Position numbers and translations under genes: made by a program. A DNA stretch of 64,000 nucleotides from Pseudaeromonas paramecii (lineage in GTDB: Bacteria > Pseudomonadota > Gammaproteobacteria > Enterobacterales > Aeromonadaceae): contig NZ_BAABFC010000001.1 of NCBI RefSeq assembly GCF_039540575.1, positions 310,001 through 374,000 of the forward strand, read 5' to 3'. The stretch's first letter is position 1, and the number at the start of each line of letters is the position of its first letter. Below the pieces are notes generated by a model. It was given only the letters and a program-made list of their open reading frames with translations, searched no databases and had not been told where the DNA came from. Shown here in pieces: positions 8,967 through 18,695 of the stretch.

Positions 8967-9581
8967 TCAGGCAACCGGGCTCTGCCCTGACAAATCCTCA
9001 TAATTTTGCTTGTGGCATTGATAGAGAAAGCGACGCAGCGGTTCCCTGGGTTCGGGGGCCAGCGCCATGCTGTAGGCGGTACAGCCACTTTGGGTGCGAC
9101 GCACCTTGATGCCACTCAGCTGCAGCAGCTCCTGGCTCTCGGGTAAGCGAAAGTCCAGCTCGAGAAACTCAGGCGCGTCATCATCCCGTCCATCAATACA
9201 AAAGCCCGTGGACGAAATCTCGGCCAACGCCAACGGGCGCCGATCCAACCGGCTGCGCACCGGCAGCGGCGTCGCCAACTTAAGCCGCCAGTTGCGCAGA
9301 CGAACGCCCAACTCGAAAATCTCGGGGCTATGGAGTTCCAGCCGAAAGGACTGTGTCTCATCCATCACCACATCGACCGGGAAAACCAGCTCGTGCTGGC
9401 GAAAGAGGGTCACCAGCTTAAGCTCATTAGCCAGGCCAAGCCGGGCCAGAAGGGAATTGGCATGGGCATCACCACCCAACTCAATCACTGATGCATCGGA
9501 ACGGCTGAGCTGGCTGGGATCACACTCCAACTCATGGATAAAGGCCAACTCTTCGGCCGTCAATAGCGCTTCACTCGCCAT
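8967..9581 (-). CDS. PilZ-domain protein
   Basis: About 204 residues. The ATG at 9581 is preceded by GGAGGGGGG, a strong ribosome site; an in-frame extension to 9734 has none. The C-terminal half contains RSRLDRRPLALAEISSTGF, resembling the PilZ signature (an arginine-rich stretch followed by (D/N)xSxxG, here EISSTG), which binds cyclic di-GMP in other proteins. The N-terminal half is helical and unassigned. The Glu in place of Asp/Asn is a departure, so nucleotide binding is not assured. It is monocistronic and is the last chromosomal gene before the prophage. Confidence 0.65.
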   Translation of the reverse strand: MASEALLTAEELAFIHELECDPSQLSRSDASVIELGGDAHANSLLARLGLANELKLVTLFRQHELVFPVDVVMDETQSFRLELHSPEIFELGVRLRNWRLKLATPLPVRSRLDRRPLALAEISSTGFCIDGRDDDAPEFLELDFRLPESQELLQLSGIKVRRTQSGCTAYSMALAPEPREPLRRFLYQCHKQNYEDLSGQSPVA

Positions 9582-9991
9582 ATCCCCCCTCCCACGCTTG
9601 ATCGGCGATACCCTGTTCTCACACCGACACAGATGCCGAATCTGCCATGCCCTTTCCCCGCTGCTGGCGCCGGCAATAGCGCCATTAGCTACCCCTGGTC
9701 TAAGGACAGCCCCACCATACTCCGTCGGTAGCACACAGACAATAATCTTGCAAACCGCAAAACCTAGAGGAAAGTCACGAATCGGTTATCTGATGAAGTG
9801 GAACGGATGTAACGATAGCCAGCTTCCAGCCCGCCCCCAGTTTTGGCACACGGACTTGACCACAGCGCCACCCTCACCCCATGAGCATGAGGCAGCACCA
9901 ACGGAACAAAACTCGAGCGGAATATTAGGAAAGCATATTAGGAAGGTGAGCACAGAAGACTGTGCCGCCATCCATAACTTATTGATCGATA
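9582..9991. other. Intergenic region before the prophage junction
   Basis: This 410-bp chromosomal stretch lies between the PilZ gene and the tRNA fragment. Reading frames here have no ribosome sites. The only structure noted is a short repeat, ATATTAGGAA/CATATTAGGAAG, at about 9922-9945. I see no gene. Confidence 0.6.
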
Positions 9992-10049
9992 TGGTGCCCG
10001 GTGCCGGGGTCGAACCGGCACGCCGTTGCCAGCGAGGGATTTTAAATCC
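9992..10049 (-). other. Attachment site: 3' fragment of tRNA-Leu(UAA)
   Basis: Read on the minus strand, this is the 3' part of a tRNA-Leu: the anticodon arm GGATTTAAAATCC (anticodon UAA), the variable arm, a T-arm with GGTTCGACCCC, acceptor 3' strand and genomic CCA (TGG at 9992-9994). Similarity to the E. coli tRNA stops inside the 5' anticodon stem, at about 10049, so the D-arm and acceptor 5' strand are missing. This is the duplicated core left when a phage integrates at a tRNA 3' end. The intact tRNA should be at the far prophage end, beyond 64000. Confidence 0.85.
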
Positions 10050-10257
10050 GCAGTGAATCACCGTCTCGTCAGGGTGGAATGAGGTTTTTCCTAAAACATT
10101 GGCCTTCATATCCCATTGATTAGCTTGTGGTCATGGAGTGAGTATTAGGAATAAAACTGCCAGTTTGGAGACACTCCTACGCACGGCCATGTGATGTCAT
10201 GGGGGGCAGGTAATGGCCGGAGTGCGCAGCACTAGATTTGCCCGGCGCGGATCCATC

Positions 10258-10482
10258 TCATACCTCGATTTCATAGCTCGGCAGGTTGGGCGCTTCGCCT
10301 ACCAGCACCTCGCCCTTGTAGTAGGCTTGGCTGCCGACCTCCACGCCGGTGCCTTGCACCGTGATGCTGCCACCCCCCAGTGTGCTCAGGGTGGTGGTGG
10401 TGGCCGTGGTGGCGGTGACGGTGCCCAGGCCGCGCCGGTCGGTCTGGGGCAGCAGGCTGATGAACTTGCGAAATAGGTTCAT
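10258..10482 (-). CDS. Small phage protein at the end of the late operon
   Basis: This 74-residue protein is the last gene of the leftward tail operon, 13 bp after the 661-residue tail protein gene. It has a basic N-terminus (MNLFRKFISLLPQTDRRG), a Thr-rich middle (TATTATTTTLS) and a Val/Gly-rich beta C-terminus. I do not recognise a family. By position it is likely a minor tail-tip or fibre-associated component. The 208-bp stretch from here to the att site holds no gene I can support. Confidence 0.6.
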   Translation of the reverse strand: MNLFRKFISLLPQTDRRGLGTVTATTATTTTLSTLGGGSITVQGTGVEVGSQAYYKGEVLVGEAPNLPSYEIEV

Positions 10483-10495
10483 GCTTCTCTCCTCG

Positions 10496-12481
10496 TTACA
10501 GGCCCAGCGGCCGCTCCAGCTCGATGGTTTGCCGCACCGTCAGCTTGCGATCCTGGCTCATACTCGCCGCCACCTTGAGGCTGCGGCCGTAGCCCTTGCC
10601 GTCCAGGGTCTGCAGGGTGGTGCCGGGCAAGATAAGCCCGGTATCGCTGCTGATGGGCAGCTCCAGGGTGTCCAGGCTCACCGACATGCTGGCGGCCAGC
10701 TGCTGGATGCCAAGCGCCCGGGCGCCGTCCACATGGGTGATCAGCGGGTTGACCAGATCCGGCAGCAGCTGACTGGGGGCGGTGCCGGTACGCTTCACCA
10801 GGGCCTGGATGCCACCGGCTTGCCCACCGGACAGCCAGATCCCCTCGCCTGCCGTGCGAGCCTGCCGGTCGCGGCCCTTGGTCACCAGGATGGCATCTGG
10901 CACATACAGATCCACCTGGCTGCTGGCCAACTCCCATGGCTTGATGCCATAGCGCGGCAGCACCGTCAGGGCGCGGGCCATGTGATCCGGCCGGATAAAT
11001 GCCCCGGCCGCCTCGGCCAGGGTCTGCAGCGCGGCGATGGCCACCTGATTATCAAAGCTCCAGCAGCCCCCCGGCACCAGCCAGTCGGCCGCCTGCCAGT
11101 CCAGGCTCCAGGCGCCGGGCAGCAACTGGCCGGCCAGCTGGCCCATGGTGCGGGCCTCCGGTTCGGCATAGCTCGCCGCCAGCAGGTGGGTGGCGGACAG
11201 CTCGGCACTCAGGCTGCGACCTCTAATGGTGGCCCCCTGGCTATTCCAGGCGCGGTTATCCTTCCAGCCATCCACCAGGCAGGTCCATTGATGCCCGTTC
11301 ACCTCGATGATCACCTGCTCCCCTTCCAGGGCCTCGGCATCCACAATCCGTGGCAGGCTGGCGGAAAACTGCCAGGCCCAGGAATCACAGTCCACGTCCA
11401 GGCTCACCGAGGAGGCCGGGATGTTGCGGCCATCGGAGGCCCGCACGATAGAGGCACTATTGCTCACCAGATACACCCTCCGGGTGGGAATGATAACGGC
11501 CGCATCGGCCAGCTCGACCCAGACAAATTCCAGATCGGTGGTGGCCTGGCGTAGGGCTTGAAAATCCAGCTCCACCCAGCCTGATGGCGGCTCAAGGGGT
11601 GGTACAGGCGGAGGCAGATCATGGCGGCCAGGCCCTGGGTAAATCGCCTCCTCATAGCGGCTGACCAGCGCCAGATGGCGGGCCAGGGCGCGGGCGGTCT
11701 TATCGGTCTGATGGCGGATAATGGCCGGATCACAGCTGCGCCAGGCGAGACTGGCGAGCCGGTGCCGCCGTGGCAGCAGATCCATGAACAGCAGCCTGGG
11801 CTGGCGGTCGATGCCCGGTGCCTCGGCATGGGCCAGCGCGGGAGTGCGCCGCAACCGCGCCAGATCCCCATGGGAGAAGGCGGCCCCCTGCCCCAGTTCT
11901 GGCGCCTCGCTATGGCAGGCCGATGGCGCATGACGCAAGCGCGGCAGATGGGCCTGGTGCCAGCCGGGTTGTTGCTGCTGGGCTTCGGCCTGCTGCCAGG
12001 CGGTGGCAGGCTTGGCGGTGAGCCGGGGGGCATGTTGCCAGTCAATGGCCGTGGCCGCCGGCGCGATGGGTTGCCCCTGTTTGCGCCAGGTGTCGCCACC
12101 CAGGCCCATGGGGTCGCGGTAGACATTCAGATCGACGGTGGTCACCGCATGGGCCCGGCCAGGGCCGGGGGGCGTGGCGTACAGGTTGCCGATCCACAGC
12201 CAGTGCAGATCCCCACGCAGGGTCTCAGTGGGGCAAACTGCCCCACCCTGGCCCACCAGGGTCAGCCTGGCTTGGGTGATGGCCCGCTGCCACAGGCTGC
12301 GGCCTATGAGGTTGCCCTGGCTGGTCAGGCGCGCCTGCAGGCTGATCTGGCTGGTAGGGCCCTGGGCATCCAGGGTGCCATAGACCCGGCTGATCGCCTC
12401 GCCAGTGGCCCCCAGGTCCAGGTTAAGCGGCCCATCACCCGCTGGCGCCTGCCATAGGTCCAGGTTTAACGGTTCTGCCAT
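10496..12481 (-). CDS. Tail-tip/hub-like phage protein
   Basis: 661 residues. The N-terminal third is Pro/Gln/His-rich and low in complexity (runs such as QQAEAQQQQPGW). The middle and C-terminal parts are well ordered, with SLDVDCDSWAWQFSASLPR, VDGWKDNRAW and RGRSLSAELSATH. This pattern is reminiscent of hub-type tail proteins that form the base of the tail spike, but this is a weak resemblance. It is downstream of the fibre-like genes in the tail operon. ORFs on the opposite strand here are shadows of its GC-rich codons. Confidence 0.6.
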   Translation of the reverse strand: MAEPLNLDLWQAPAGDGPLNLDLGATGEAISRVYGTLDAQGPTSQISLQARLTSQGNLIGRSLWQRAITQARLTLVGQGGAVCPTETLRGDLHWLWIGNLYATPPGPGRAHAVTTVDLNVYRDPMGLGGDTWRKQGQPIAPAATAIDWQHAPRLTAKPATAWQQAEAQQQQPGWHQAHLPRLRHAPSACHSEAPELGQGAAFSHGDLARLRRTPALAHAEAPGIDRQPRLLFMDLLPRRHRLASLAWRSCDPAIIRHQTDKTARALARHLALVSRYEEAIYPGPGRHDLPPPVPPLEPPSGWVELDFQALRQATTDLEFVWVELADAAVIIPTRRVYLVSNSASIVRASDGRNIPASSVSLDVDCDSWAWQFSASLPRIVDAEALEGEQVIIEVNGHQWTCLVDGWKDNRAWNSQGATIRGRSLSAELSATHLLAASYAEPEARTMGQLAGQLLPGAWSLDWQAADWLVPGGCWSFDNQVAIAALQTLAEAAGAFIRPDHMARALTVLPRYGIKPWELASSQVDLYVPDAILVTKGRDRQARTAGEGIWLSGGQAGGIQALVKRTGTAPSQLLPDLVNPLITHVDGARALGIQQLAASMSVSLDTLELPISSDTGLILPGTTLQTLDGKGYGRSLKVAASMSQDRKLTVRQTIELERPLGL

Positions 12482-12496
12482 GGGTGGCTCCCGGGG

Positions 12497-12898
12497 TTAG
12501 GCCTCGCGGATCTGGACGTTGGACAGGCGCAGGTAACTGCCGGCAATCAGGTCCAGGGTGGGCAGAGCCAGATCGGCCCCGGAAGCCAGCAGGCCGACAG
12601 CCAGATCCGCCAATGCAGTGCCTGCCCCATCGGCCAGGCGAGCCCAGCCCACGGTATCCGTCACCAGGATCATCTGCTCCTCGATGGGCACCAAGGTGAT
12701 CACCCCGCTCTCCACCGACGCCACCGGGCTGGCATCCAGGGTCAGGGTCACCACCGCCGCCTGGTCGGTGATCTCCCCCACGCCATCCGGCGCCACGCCG
12801 GTATAGAGGGTGATGGTGGACTGACCGTTTGCAGCCAGGGCGCTGGCCAGGATATTGGCCCGGGCCTGCTTGATGGCCAGGGAGTAAGTCATGCTCAT
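12497..12898 (-). CDS. Phage tail protein, small
   Basis: A 133-residue protein, mostly beta by appearance, with a short helical N-terminus (SLAIKQARANILASALAANG) followed by ITLYTGVAPDGVGEITDQ. Its start overlaps the stop of the preceding 329-residue gene by 4 bp (ATGA), so the two are probably translated together. No known family recognised; position implies a tail-tip or fibre connector. Confidence 0.6.
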   Translation of the reverse strand: MSMTYSLAIKQARANILASALAANGQSTITLYTGVAPDGVGEITDQAAVVTLTLDASPVASVESGVITLVPIEEQMILVTDTVGWARLADGAGTALADLAVGLLASGADLALPTLDLIAGSYLRLSNVQIREA

Positions 12899-13884
12899 GG
12901 GTAGGCCTCCGGCGTTCTACGGTCCGCCCCCACCGGGGCATAGTTAAACTCCCAGGTGTCCTGGGCCAGGATGAGATAGCGCCGATTGCGCAGCAGGTTA
13001 TCAAAGCGGTAATGGCCGCCGGCATCACTCACCGTCTCGGCCACCAGGGTCATGGTTGGGTCAAAGCAGCGTACCGTGCGGCCCGGGGCCGGCACCTGTT
13101 TGACCGTCACCACCCCGGCGATATAGCCCAGCTCGGCGCGGGTCGGAGGGGTGGTAAGGTGCGGCACCTGGCTGATCGGCACAGCCAACTCAGGCGGGTT
13201 GGCGGCCAGGGGGGCCCAGTGGTTTTGCCCAGGGAAGGCTTGGGCCTGGGTTTCAGCGTTGGCCCATTCTAGACTGCCACCGGATAACCCCGCCCGAACG
13301 GCACCCAACTGCACTGGCGATTGATAGCTCAGCTCGTAGACTCTGACGGTGCAGCCGTACAGGTGAACCCCCGGGAATAGGCTGTTGTAGGTGTTATCAA
13401 AGAACACTGCGCACAGATACCCATCGATCATGACAGTAATTGTTTCACCTAACTTCTCCACTCTGATGGTGCGCCGAGCGCCTATCTCCATGGGGAAAGC
13501 CGTATCAGCTATCTCCTGAATGACTGTTTCCGAACCAGTCCATGCCGTGATTTTTGATATTCTCCAGATGCTATCCAGATGGGTGATGCGGTAACCGATA
13601 ACACCGGTAGAGGTTGCCAACCACAAGCCAGCATGTCGTCTACCGGATGGGTCTGAGAGAAACTCATAATCAAGCTCGCAGACCAATTGATCTTGTTGCC
13701 CATCGTTTACCCAGGATGGGAAAAACCAACCACTGTTGACGGATGCGACGCTCAGCTCAGCCGCTTGCTCTATGGCGTTGAAGCTAATGTCCATGGTGGT
13801 GCCTGCAACGGCAAACCCTGTGACGTACTCGCTGGCAGCAGGCAATCCAGCGGAAAAGTCTGTGCCATAGCTACTCATCGCCAC
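12895..13884 (-). CDS. Tail fibre-like protein with a carboxypeptidase-regulatory-like C-terminus
   Basis: 329 residues. The N-terminal ~200 residues read as a beta-sandwich of concanavalin type (WLATSTGVIGYRI, GETITVMIDGYLCAVF). The last ~80 residues, with the landmarks IAGVVTVKQVPAPG and DAGGHYRFDNL, match the small beta-sandwich seen in carboxypeptidase regulatory-like domains, common in phage surface proteins. It probably contributes to host-surface binding. It overlaps its neighbours by 10 and 4 bp within the tail operon. Confidence 0.6.
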   Translation of the reverse strand: MAMSSYGTDFSAGLPAASEYVTGFAVAGTTMDISFNAIEQAAELSVASVNSGWFFPSWVNDGQQDQLVCELDYEFLSDPSGRRHAGLWLATSTGVIGYRITHLDSIWRISKITAWTGSETVIQEIADTAFPMEIGARRTIRVEKLGETITVMIDGYLCAVFFDNTYNSLFPGVHLYGCTVRVYELSYQSPVQLGAVRAGLSGGSLEWANAETQAQAFPGQNHWAPLAANPPELAVPISQVPHLTTPPTRAELGYIAGVVTVKQVPAPGRTVRCFDPTMTLVAETVSDAGGHYRFDNLLRNRRYLILAQDTWEFNYAPVGADRRTPEAYP

Positions 13885-15083
13885 GGCCCCTTGATGTCAA
13901 AGCCGATGAGCCGGCGATAATCAGTGCCTGATCCAGCAGCCGTTTGGTTATTGCACAGCAACAGACGGATCAGCTTATCCGGTAGACCAGGCAGATTATT
14001 CAGATGCGTCTTGTCAAAGGCAATTGGCGAGGCATAAGGCACCACCACCCCGGGCAGGCTGCCGCGATAGCTCAGGTTGTCATGCACCGGCACCGGTTCA
14101 GTCGAAACATAAAAACCGTTGTCGGCCGGATTGGGAAAGCTCATGCCTTCACCAAATGCCCCTGACAGACCGCGCCAGAGTGCGCTCACAGCACCAGGCA
14201 GCTGGTGATGGCTGCGCGCCATGGTTTTGTAGTTTGCGTTGGAAAACAGCAGGGCGTCGTTATAAATGCTCGTTGCTGTGTTGTTCCAGTAATTGGTGTT
14301 TGAGGTCTGTGAGTACGAGATCAGCAGGCAGTGGTACTGATCCCCTGGCCGGACGCTGTTGATGTCACCAAAGGCAAAGAGGGCGCGGGTCTTGTAGTTG
14401 GAAGTGCCACCCATCCCATAGGCCGGCATAAAGTACAGCAGCAAGCTATCCCCCACCGCCTGCCACTCTGGCACCGCATAGTTGTGGGAACAGGGCCAAC
14501 GGTGCTCGTAGACGGTGGTATAGGTGTTGATGTCGGTGACATCCTCCACCATGGCCACCTTGGCCAAGTGCCCTGAATAGGCGTTCCAGTTGGTCCAGGC
14601 GCTGTTATCCACCATCAGCTTGATGGGGGTGGCGTTCTCGTCGGTACGGCCAAAGATGATCTTGTAGTTGGCGGCATCCTCAAACAGCACCTCCCAGCCC
14701 AGGCCGGGGATCTTGATGGCCAGATCCCCGGTGGCGGCCGCCGCGCCCGGGGTGCCATTCTCCAGCCCCACCACCACAGTATTGGTGGTGGTTGACTGCA
14801 CCCGAAACTCACCATTAAAGCCTGCCTCGTTGGCCCCGCTCACCTCAATGATCGAGTCTTTGAGATAGGCATGGCCACTGGAAAGGGTCAGGGTAATGGT
14901 GGCCGCCTGGCTGTCATACACCGCTGAGCCCAGGGCCTGGACGCCGAACCCGGTCACCAGAATGGCCTTGAGCAGAGCAATCAGGCTGCCCTGGGGCACG
15001 GTGTGGGCGGCGCCGCCGCTGCCGCTGGACAGCAGGGGGGCGCCTTGCATGGCGCTGGAATACCACTTAACGGAATGGCTCAT
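13875..15083 (-). CDS. Phage tail/fibre protein
   Basis: 402 residues, in the tail operon 3 bp after the 1202-residue gene. The N-terminal third has Ser/Gly/Thr-rich beta repeats (QAATITLTLSSGHAYLKDS) and a central part is rich in Trp, Tyr and Asn (NYWNNTATSIYNDALLF). Nothing identifies an enzyme. The aromatic, Asn-rich composition suits a receptor-binding or fibre protein. No family recognised. Confidence 0.6.
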   Translation of the reverse strand: MSHSVKWYSSAMQGAPLLSSGSGGAAHTVPQGSLIALLKAILVTGFGVQALGSAVYDSQAATITLTLSSGHAYLKDSIIEVSGANEAGFNGEFRVQSTTTNTVVVGLENGTPGAAAATGDLAIKIPGLGWEVLFEDAANYKIIFGRTDENATPIKLMVDNSAWTNWNAYSGHLAKVAMVEDVTDINTYTTVYEHRWPCSHNYAVPEWQAVGDSLLLYFMPAYGMGGTSNYKTRALFAFGDINSVRPGDQYHCLLISYSQTSNTNYWNNTATSIYNDALLFSNANYKTMARSHHQLPGAVSALWRGLSGAFGEGMSFPNPADNGFYVSTEPVPVHDNLSYRGSLPGVVVPYASPIAFDKTHLNNLPGLPDKLIRLLLCNNQTAAGSGTDYRRLIGFDIKGPWR

Positions 15084-15086
15084 GCC

Positions 15087-18000
15087 TTACTCCTTATTGA
15101 TGTTGCCGCGCAGCTGCAGGGCAAATTCGTCGTCATCGATGGCCGCATCCGACTGCAAGATGGTGCGGGCGGTCTGGAAAGGGGCATTGGCCCCGATGGT
15201 GTTGAAGCGCACCACGTTGCCGTCAGACCAGCCGGCGCCAAACGCCAGGGGGTTGATAGACCAATAGGGCACGTTTACGGCGGGCCGCAGCGGGGCACAG
15301 ATCTCGTTGATGTTGCCGGTGCCGATCTGCCCCAGGTGTTCCCCGATGATCTTGAAGGTGGTGGTGCTGGTGAACACCAGCGCCCAGCGCTCGGTGATGG
15401 CGCCCCGGTTGGTTACCGTGATGGGGTAATCGGTGGCGTTAAACTGGGCATTGGTCTGGCTTCCGATGAGGGTGTTCGACCAGGCGCCGGTCCAGGTGGT
15501 CTGGTCAAAGACATTGTTGGCCCTAGCCCACATGTCGTCGATGATGAGCGCCGAACTAACGTAAGTGTCGGCGGCAGCATAGTCATGGCTCAGCGCCTTG
15601 GAGAGGGTCAGCTTGCCGCTGATCTCCACGTCGGTGATGAGGCTCATGTCCTCCACCTCATGCACCACCGTGATGGGCTGGGTGTAACCAGACAGATCCA
15701 GCGGGCTGGCCAGGGTGACAATCCCGTAATCAAGATCCGCCTGCCACAGGGCGCCATCGAGCTGGGTGCCGGTGGCATCTTCAAGACTCAGGCGGGAGAT
15801 CCGCTCCCGGTTCAAGTCCAGCTGATAGCCGGCAGAGACAGGATTGGGAAACTCGGTGCGGCGGGTGGAGTGGATCACCACCACGTTGCCCTTGCGCAGG
15901 ATAGGCACCCGACCGTCTGAGGGCAGGCGGACCGGATCCAGCTTGATGATGTCGGCATCCAGCGGCAGGTAACTGTAGGTCACACAGTTGAAGCGGATGG
16001 AGTCGGCCCGGATCTGCTTTGAGCGCCAGATATAGCCGTTGGCATCCACCAGATCCTGATCGTACCACTCGGCCTGGGTGTTCTCGTCGGCCACCACCAG
16101 GCTGCCAAAGTGCAGCTTTACCACCCCGGTGTCGTGATCCACGCTGCCGTCAAAAATGCCGGTATTGATCACGCCATCGGCGCTGGCAGTGAAGCTGTGC
16201 AGGTTGCCATCGGTATCCAGGCACTGGACATAGAGTGAGCCCGGGCGCAGCGGCGCACCCGGAGTGCGAAAGGCCACCGAGGAGACGGTGTGCTCGTCCA
16301 GGTAGGTGAGCAAGGACTGCAGCACCACATCCCCGTTGGCCTGCCCCACCGTCCACTGGGTCACCTTGGCCACCCCATTGGCATAGTCGAAGCTGCCGGC
16401 CTGGGTGCCTGAGTTGGTGGCCGGATCCACGTCCTTATAGAGCAGCCCCTGTCGGTCTATGTAGGTGGAACCGCCGAACGCGAAGCGCACCGAGCCAATG
16501 GCCACCTGCTCGCCGGCGCTGGGTACAAAGTCCCAGGACAGGGCGCTTAGCGTCTGCTCGGCGCTCACCGTGCTGCTGGCATCACTGTACTGAGTGCGGG
16601 CCCAGGCCAGCCCCTCGGCGGCGGGGGCACAGTGCTGCACTGACCAGCCGGTGCTGGTGACCATCCAGGCATAGAGATAGTTGTTCGCCGGGTCGCGGCG
16701 GCGTTCGTACTGGCGCACCAGAAACTTGGCGGTACTGGGGGCCTCGATGCTAAAGGCGCCGGTGGCGGCGTCCAGGCTGCCCAGCACACTGCCGTCGGCC
16801 TGGTTGATGAGCTGACCCGCCGGGGTGTCGTACAGGGTGACATACACCAAGGGGTTGACCGCCTCCACCTCGTCGGTCAGCTGCAGCGGCAAGCGCAGCA
16901 AGGTGCGGCCAGGAATGGTCGGCGCGTTCGGCAGGGTGCCGGTGACCTGCTGGCCGGCTACCATCAGCCCCAGGTCATCCAGTGCCAGCTCGGTGCGTTC
17001 GCCGTTGCGCTGCCAGCTCATGGCCACCGTGGTGCCGACGGACGGCAGCTTGTTGGGGATCAGCACCAGATCGCCGGTGCGATGATCCAGGCTGCCTGTG
17101 GCATCGCCACTCACCACCCCGGCGGCATCGGCGGTAGCCGTGCGCTCGGTGCCGTTCTCGTCCCAGGTAGCCGTCCAGGTGCCGGCGGCGATGTTGCCCA
17201 GGTAGGCCTGGCCGCCATTGCGGGTGTCCGGATAAAGGGCATCCCCCAGACAGGCTCGGATCTTGAGGGCCGAGCTGGCCACGTTGGCCCGGTTAAAGCT
17301 GGTGGTGGGGGCCCCCCAGGCCAGCAGGATATGGGATCCGGTATCCGGCAGGGCCCCCAGGGTCACCATGTAGCTGCCGGTGGTGTAGTTGAGGGTGCCG
17401 GAGCCATAGGCGCTATCGGCGCCGTACAGCTCGCCGCGGCCGTTGTCGGTCAGCTCGTACCATTTGCCCTGGGCCATGTAGGAGAAGGTGAGGCTGCCCG
17501 GGGCCGGGATGGGCAACAGGGTGCCGACATAGGCATAACCCCGGGTGTTCTCGTTGACCTCAATGGCCTGGGTATCGCTCACCCGTATGATGGCGCTGGC
17601 CGGCTTGAAGCTGATGGCCTTGCTGGCGGTGCCGTAATCCGGGCACTGGCTGGTAAAGCTCAGGGTGCCGGCGGCATAGTCGATGGTGCCCACTTGGGTG
17701 CCGGCCAGCAGCAGGGCGCCGCCCTTGTCGCTGATGGTGGCCGCGCCGATCACAATCGCCAGGCTGCCAGGCTGGCAACCGGTGCCCAGGTAAAAGGCCT
17801 TGCCGGCGGCGATGGCCACCGTGGTGCTGATGGCGACCGTGCCATTATCCGACGGACTCAGGGTGCTGGACTTGCCGCCGGCGGTCAGGTCAATGGCCGG
17901 CGTCTCGGTGCGGCTGGACGGCACCAGCTGGGTGAAAATGGTCTCGGCCTGCACCTGCAGGCTGCCAAAGTCGGCATCCTTGGCCAGCCGGACGGTGCCA

Positions 18001-18695
18001 TAGTATTGAGCGGCATCGGCCACCACCGTCTCCCGAAAGCCGGTGGCCTGCTTGGCATCGTCAAACGGCGTCGGGGATTGCCCCTCAAAGGTGTAGCGCA
18101 GCGGGTCGGCAATCTCGGCCGTCACCACGGTGCGGACAAACTCCTGGCTGTAGCCGCTCACCAAAAACTTGGTGTCCACCGCCGCCACGCCGGTGATGCG
18201 GACATACTGCTCAAACTCGGTGGCCTTGCCTTCGTCACCGATGAGCACCAGCACCTCCCCCACTTCCGGCAGGCGCACGGCCTGGCGCTGGAAGAAGCGC
18301 AGCGCCCGCTGGCCCTTAATCTGGGTGTCGTACAAGAACCCCTGCCAGCGCGGGCCACGGGCCAGATAGCTTTCCATCCGATCCTGGGCGTCGGCCCGCA
18401 CATCGAAGGGGTCATCGGTAGAAAACAGGGTGATGGCCACATTGGGGTCGGTCGGCGGCTTCTTGACGATGATATGGGACCCGTAATAGACCTCGGTATC
18501 ATCGGTCTGCACCGCCATAAAGGCCTTGCGCAGGTTCACCCGGCCATAGGCCCGGTCCAGATCGCTGATGTCGGGAAACATGGCGTTATGCTCGCCATCC
18601 ACAATCTCGGTGTTGGTCATGGCGCCGCCACCGTCATCCGTATCCGCCATCACCTGGCTGGCCAGCAGCTTGATGTCGCCTTGTAAAATGGGCAT
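15087..18695 (-). CDS. Large tail-tip protein with repeated GxxDxxTG motifs
   Basis: 1202 residues, the second largest phage protein. It opens with MPILQGDIKLLASQVMAD and an N-terminal region that repeatedly mentions LxxxYGRVNLRKAFMAV. The middle carries at least six degenerate copies of a G(S/T)(L/I/V/F)(D/N)xxTG motif spaced 60-180 residues apart, suggesting repeated beta domains. It starts at the stop of the 127-residue gene (1-bp overlap). By position between tape measure and fibre genes it should build the tail tip or baseplate. Function not established. Confidence 0.65.
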   Translation of the reverse strand: MPILQGDIKLLASQVMADTDDGGGAMTNTEIVDGEHNAMFPDISDLDRAYGRVNLRKAFMAVQTDDTEVYYGSHIIVKKPPTDPNVAITLFSTDDPFDVRADAQDRMESYLARGPRWQGFLYDTQIKGQRALRFFQRQAVRLPEVGEVLVLIGDEGKATEFEQYVRITGVAAVDTKFLVSGYSQEFVRTVVTAEIADPLRYTFEGQSPTPFDDAKQATGFRETVVADAAQYYGTVRLAKDADFGSLQVQAETIFTQLVPSSRTETPAIDLTAGGKSSTLSPSDNGTVAISTTVAIAAGKAFYLGTGCQPGSLAIVIGAATISDKGGALLLAGTQVGTIDYAAGTLSFTSQCPDYGTASKAISFKPASAIIRVSDTQAIEVNENTRGYAYVGTLLPIPAPGSLTFSYMAQGKWYELTDNGRGELYGADSAYGSGTLNYTTGSYMVTLGALPDTGSHILLAWGAPTTSFNRANVASSALKIRACLGDALYPDTRNGGQAYLGNIAAGTWTATWDENGTERTATADAAGVVSGDATGSLDHRTGDLVLIPNKLPSVGTTVAMSWQRNGERTELALDDLGLMVAGQQVTGTLPNAPTIPGRTLLRLPLQLTDEVEAVNPLVYVTLYDTPAGQLINQADGSVLGSLDAATGAFSIEAPSTAKFLVRQYERRRDPANNYLYAWMVTSTGWSVQHCAPAAEGLAWARTQYSDASSTVSAEQTLSALSWDFVPSAGEQVAIGSVRFAFGGSTYIDRQGLLYKDVDPATNSGTQAGSFDYANGVAKVTQWTVGQANGDVVLQSLLTYLDEHTVSSVAFRTPGAPLRPGSLYVQCLDTDGNLHSFTASADGVINTGIFDGSVDHDTGVVKLHFGSLVVADENTQAEWYDQDLVDANGYIWRSKQIRADSIRFNCVTYSYLPLDADIIKLDPVRLPSDGRVPILRKGNVVVIHSTRRTEFPNPVSAGYQLDLNRERISRLSLEDATGTQLDGALWQADLDYGIVTLASPLDLSGYTQPITVVHEVEDMSLITDVEISGKLTLSKALSHDYAAADTYVSSALIIDDMWARANNVFDQTTWTGAWSNTLIGSQTNAQFNATDYPITVTNRGAITERWALVFTSTTTFKIIGEHLGQIGTGNINEICAPLRPAVNVPYWSINPLAFGAGWSDGNVVRFNTIGANAPFQTARTILQSDAAIDDDEFALQLRGNINKE

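Noticed and set aside
9786..10109. 107-residue ORF across the tRNA fragment
   Set aside because: Its middle (FKIPRWQRRAGSTPAPG) is the typical translation of a tRNA anticodon/T-arm region, so it is not a gene.
10184..10219. CGGCCAT...ATGGCCG inverted repeat after the last tail gene
   Set aside because: 7-bp arms with no T-run on the minus strand; not a convincing late terminator.
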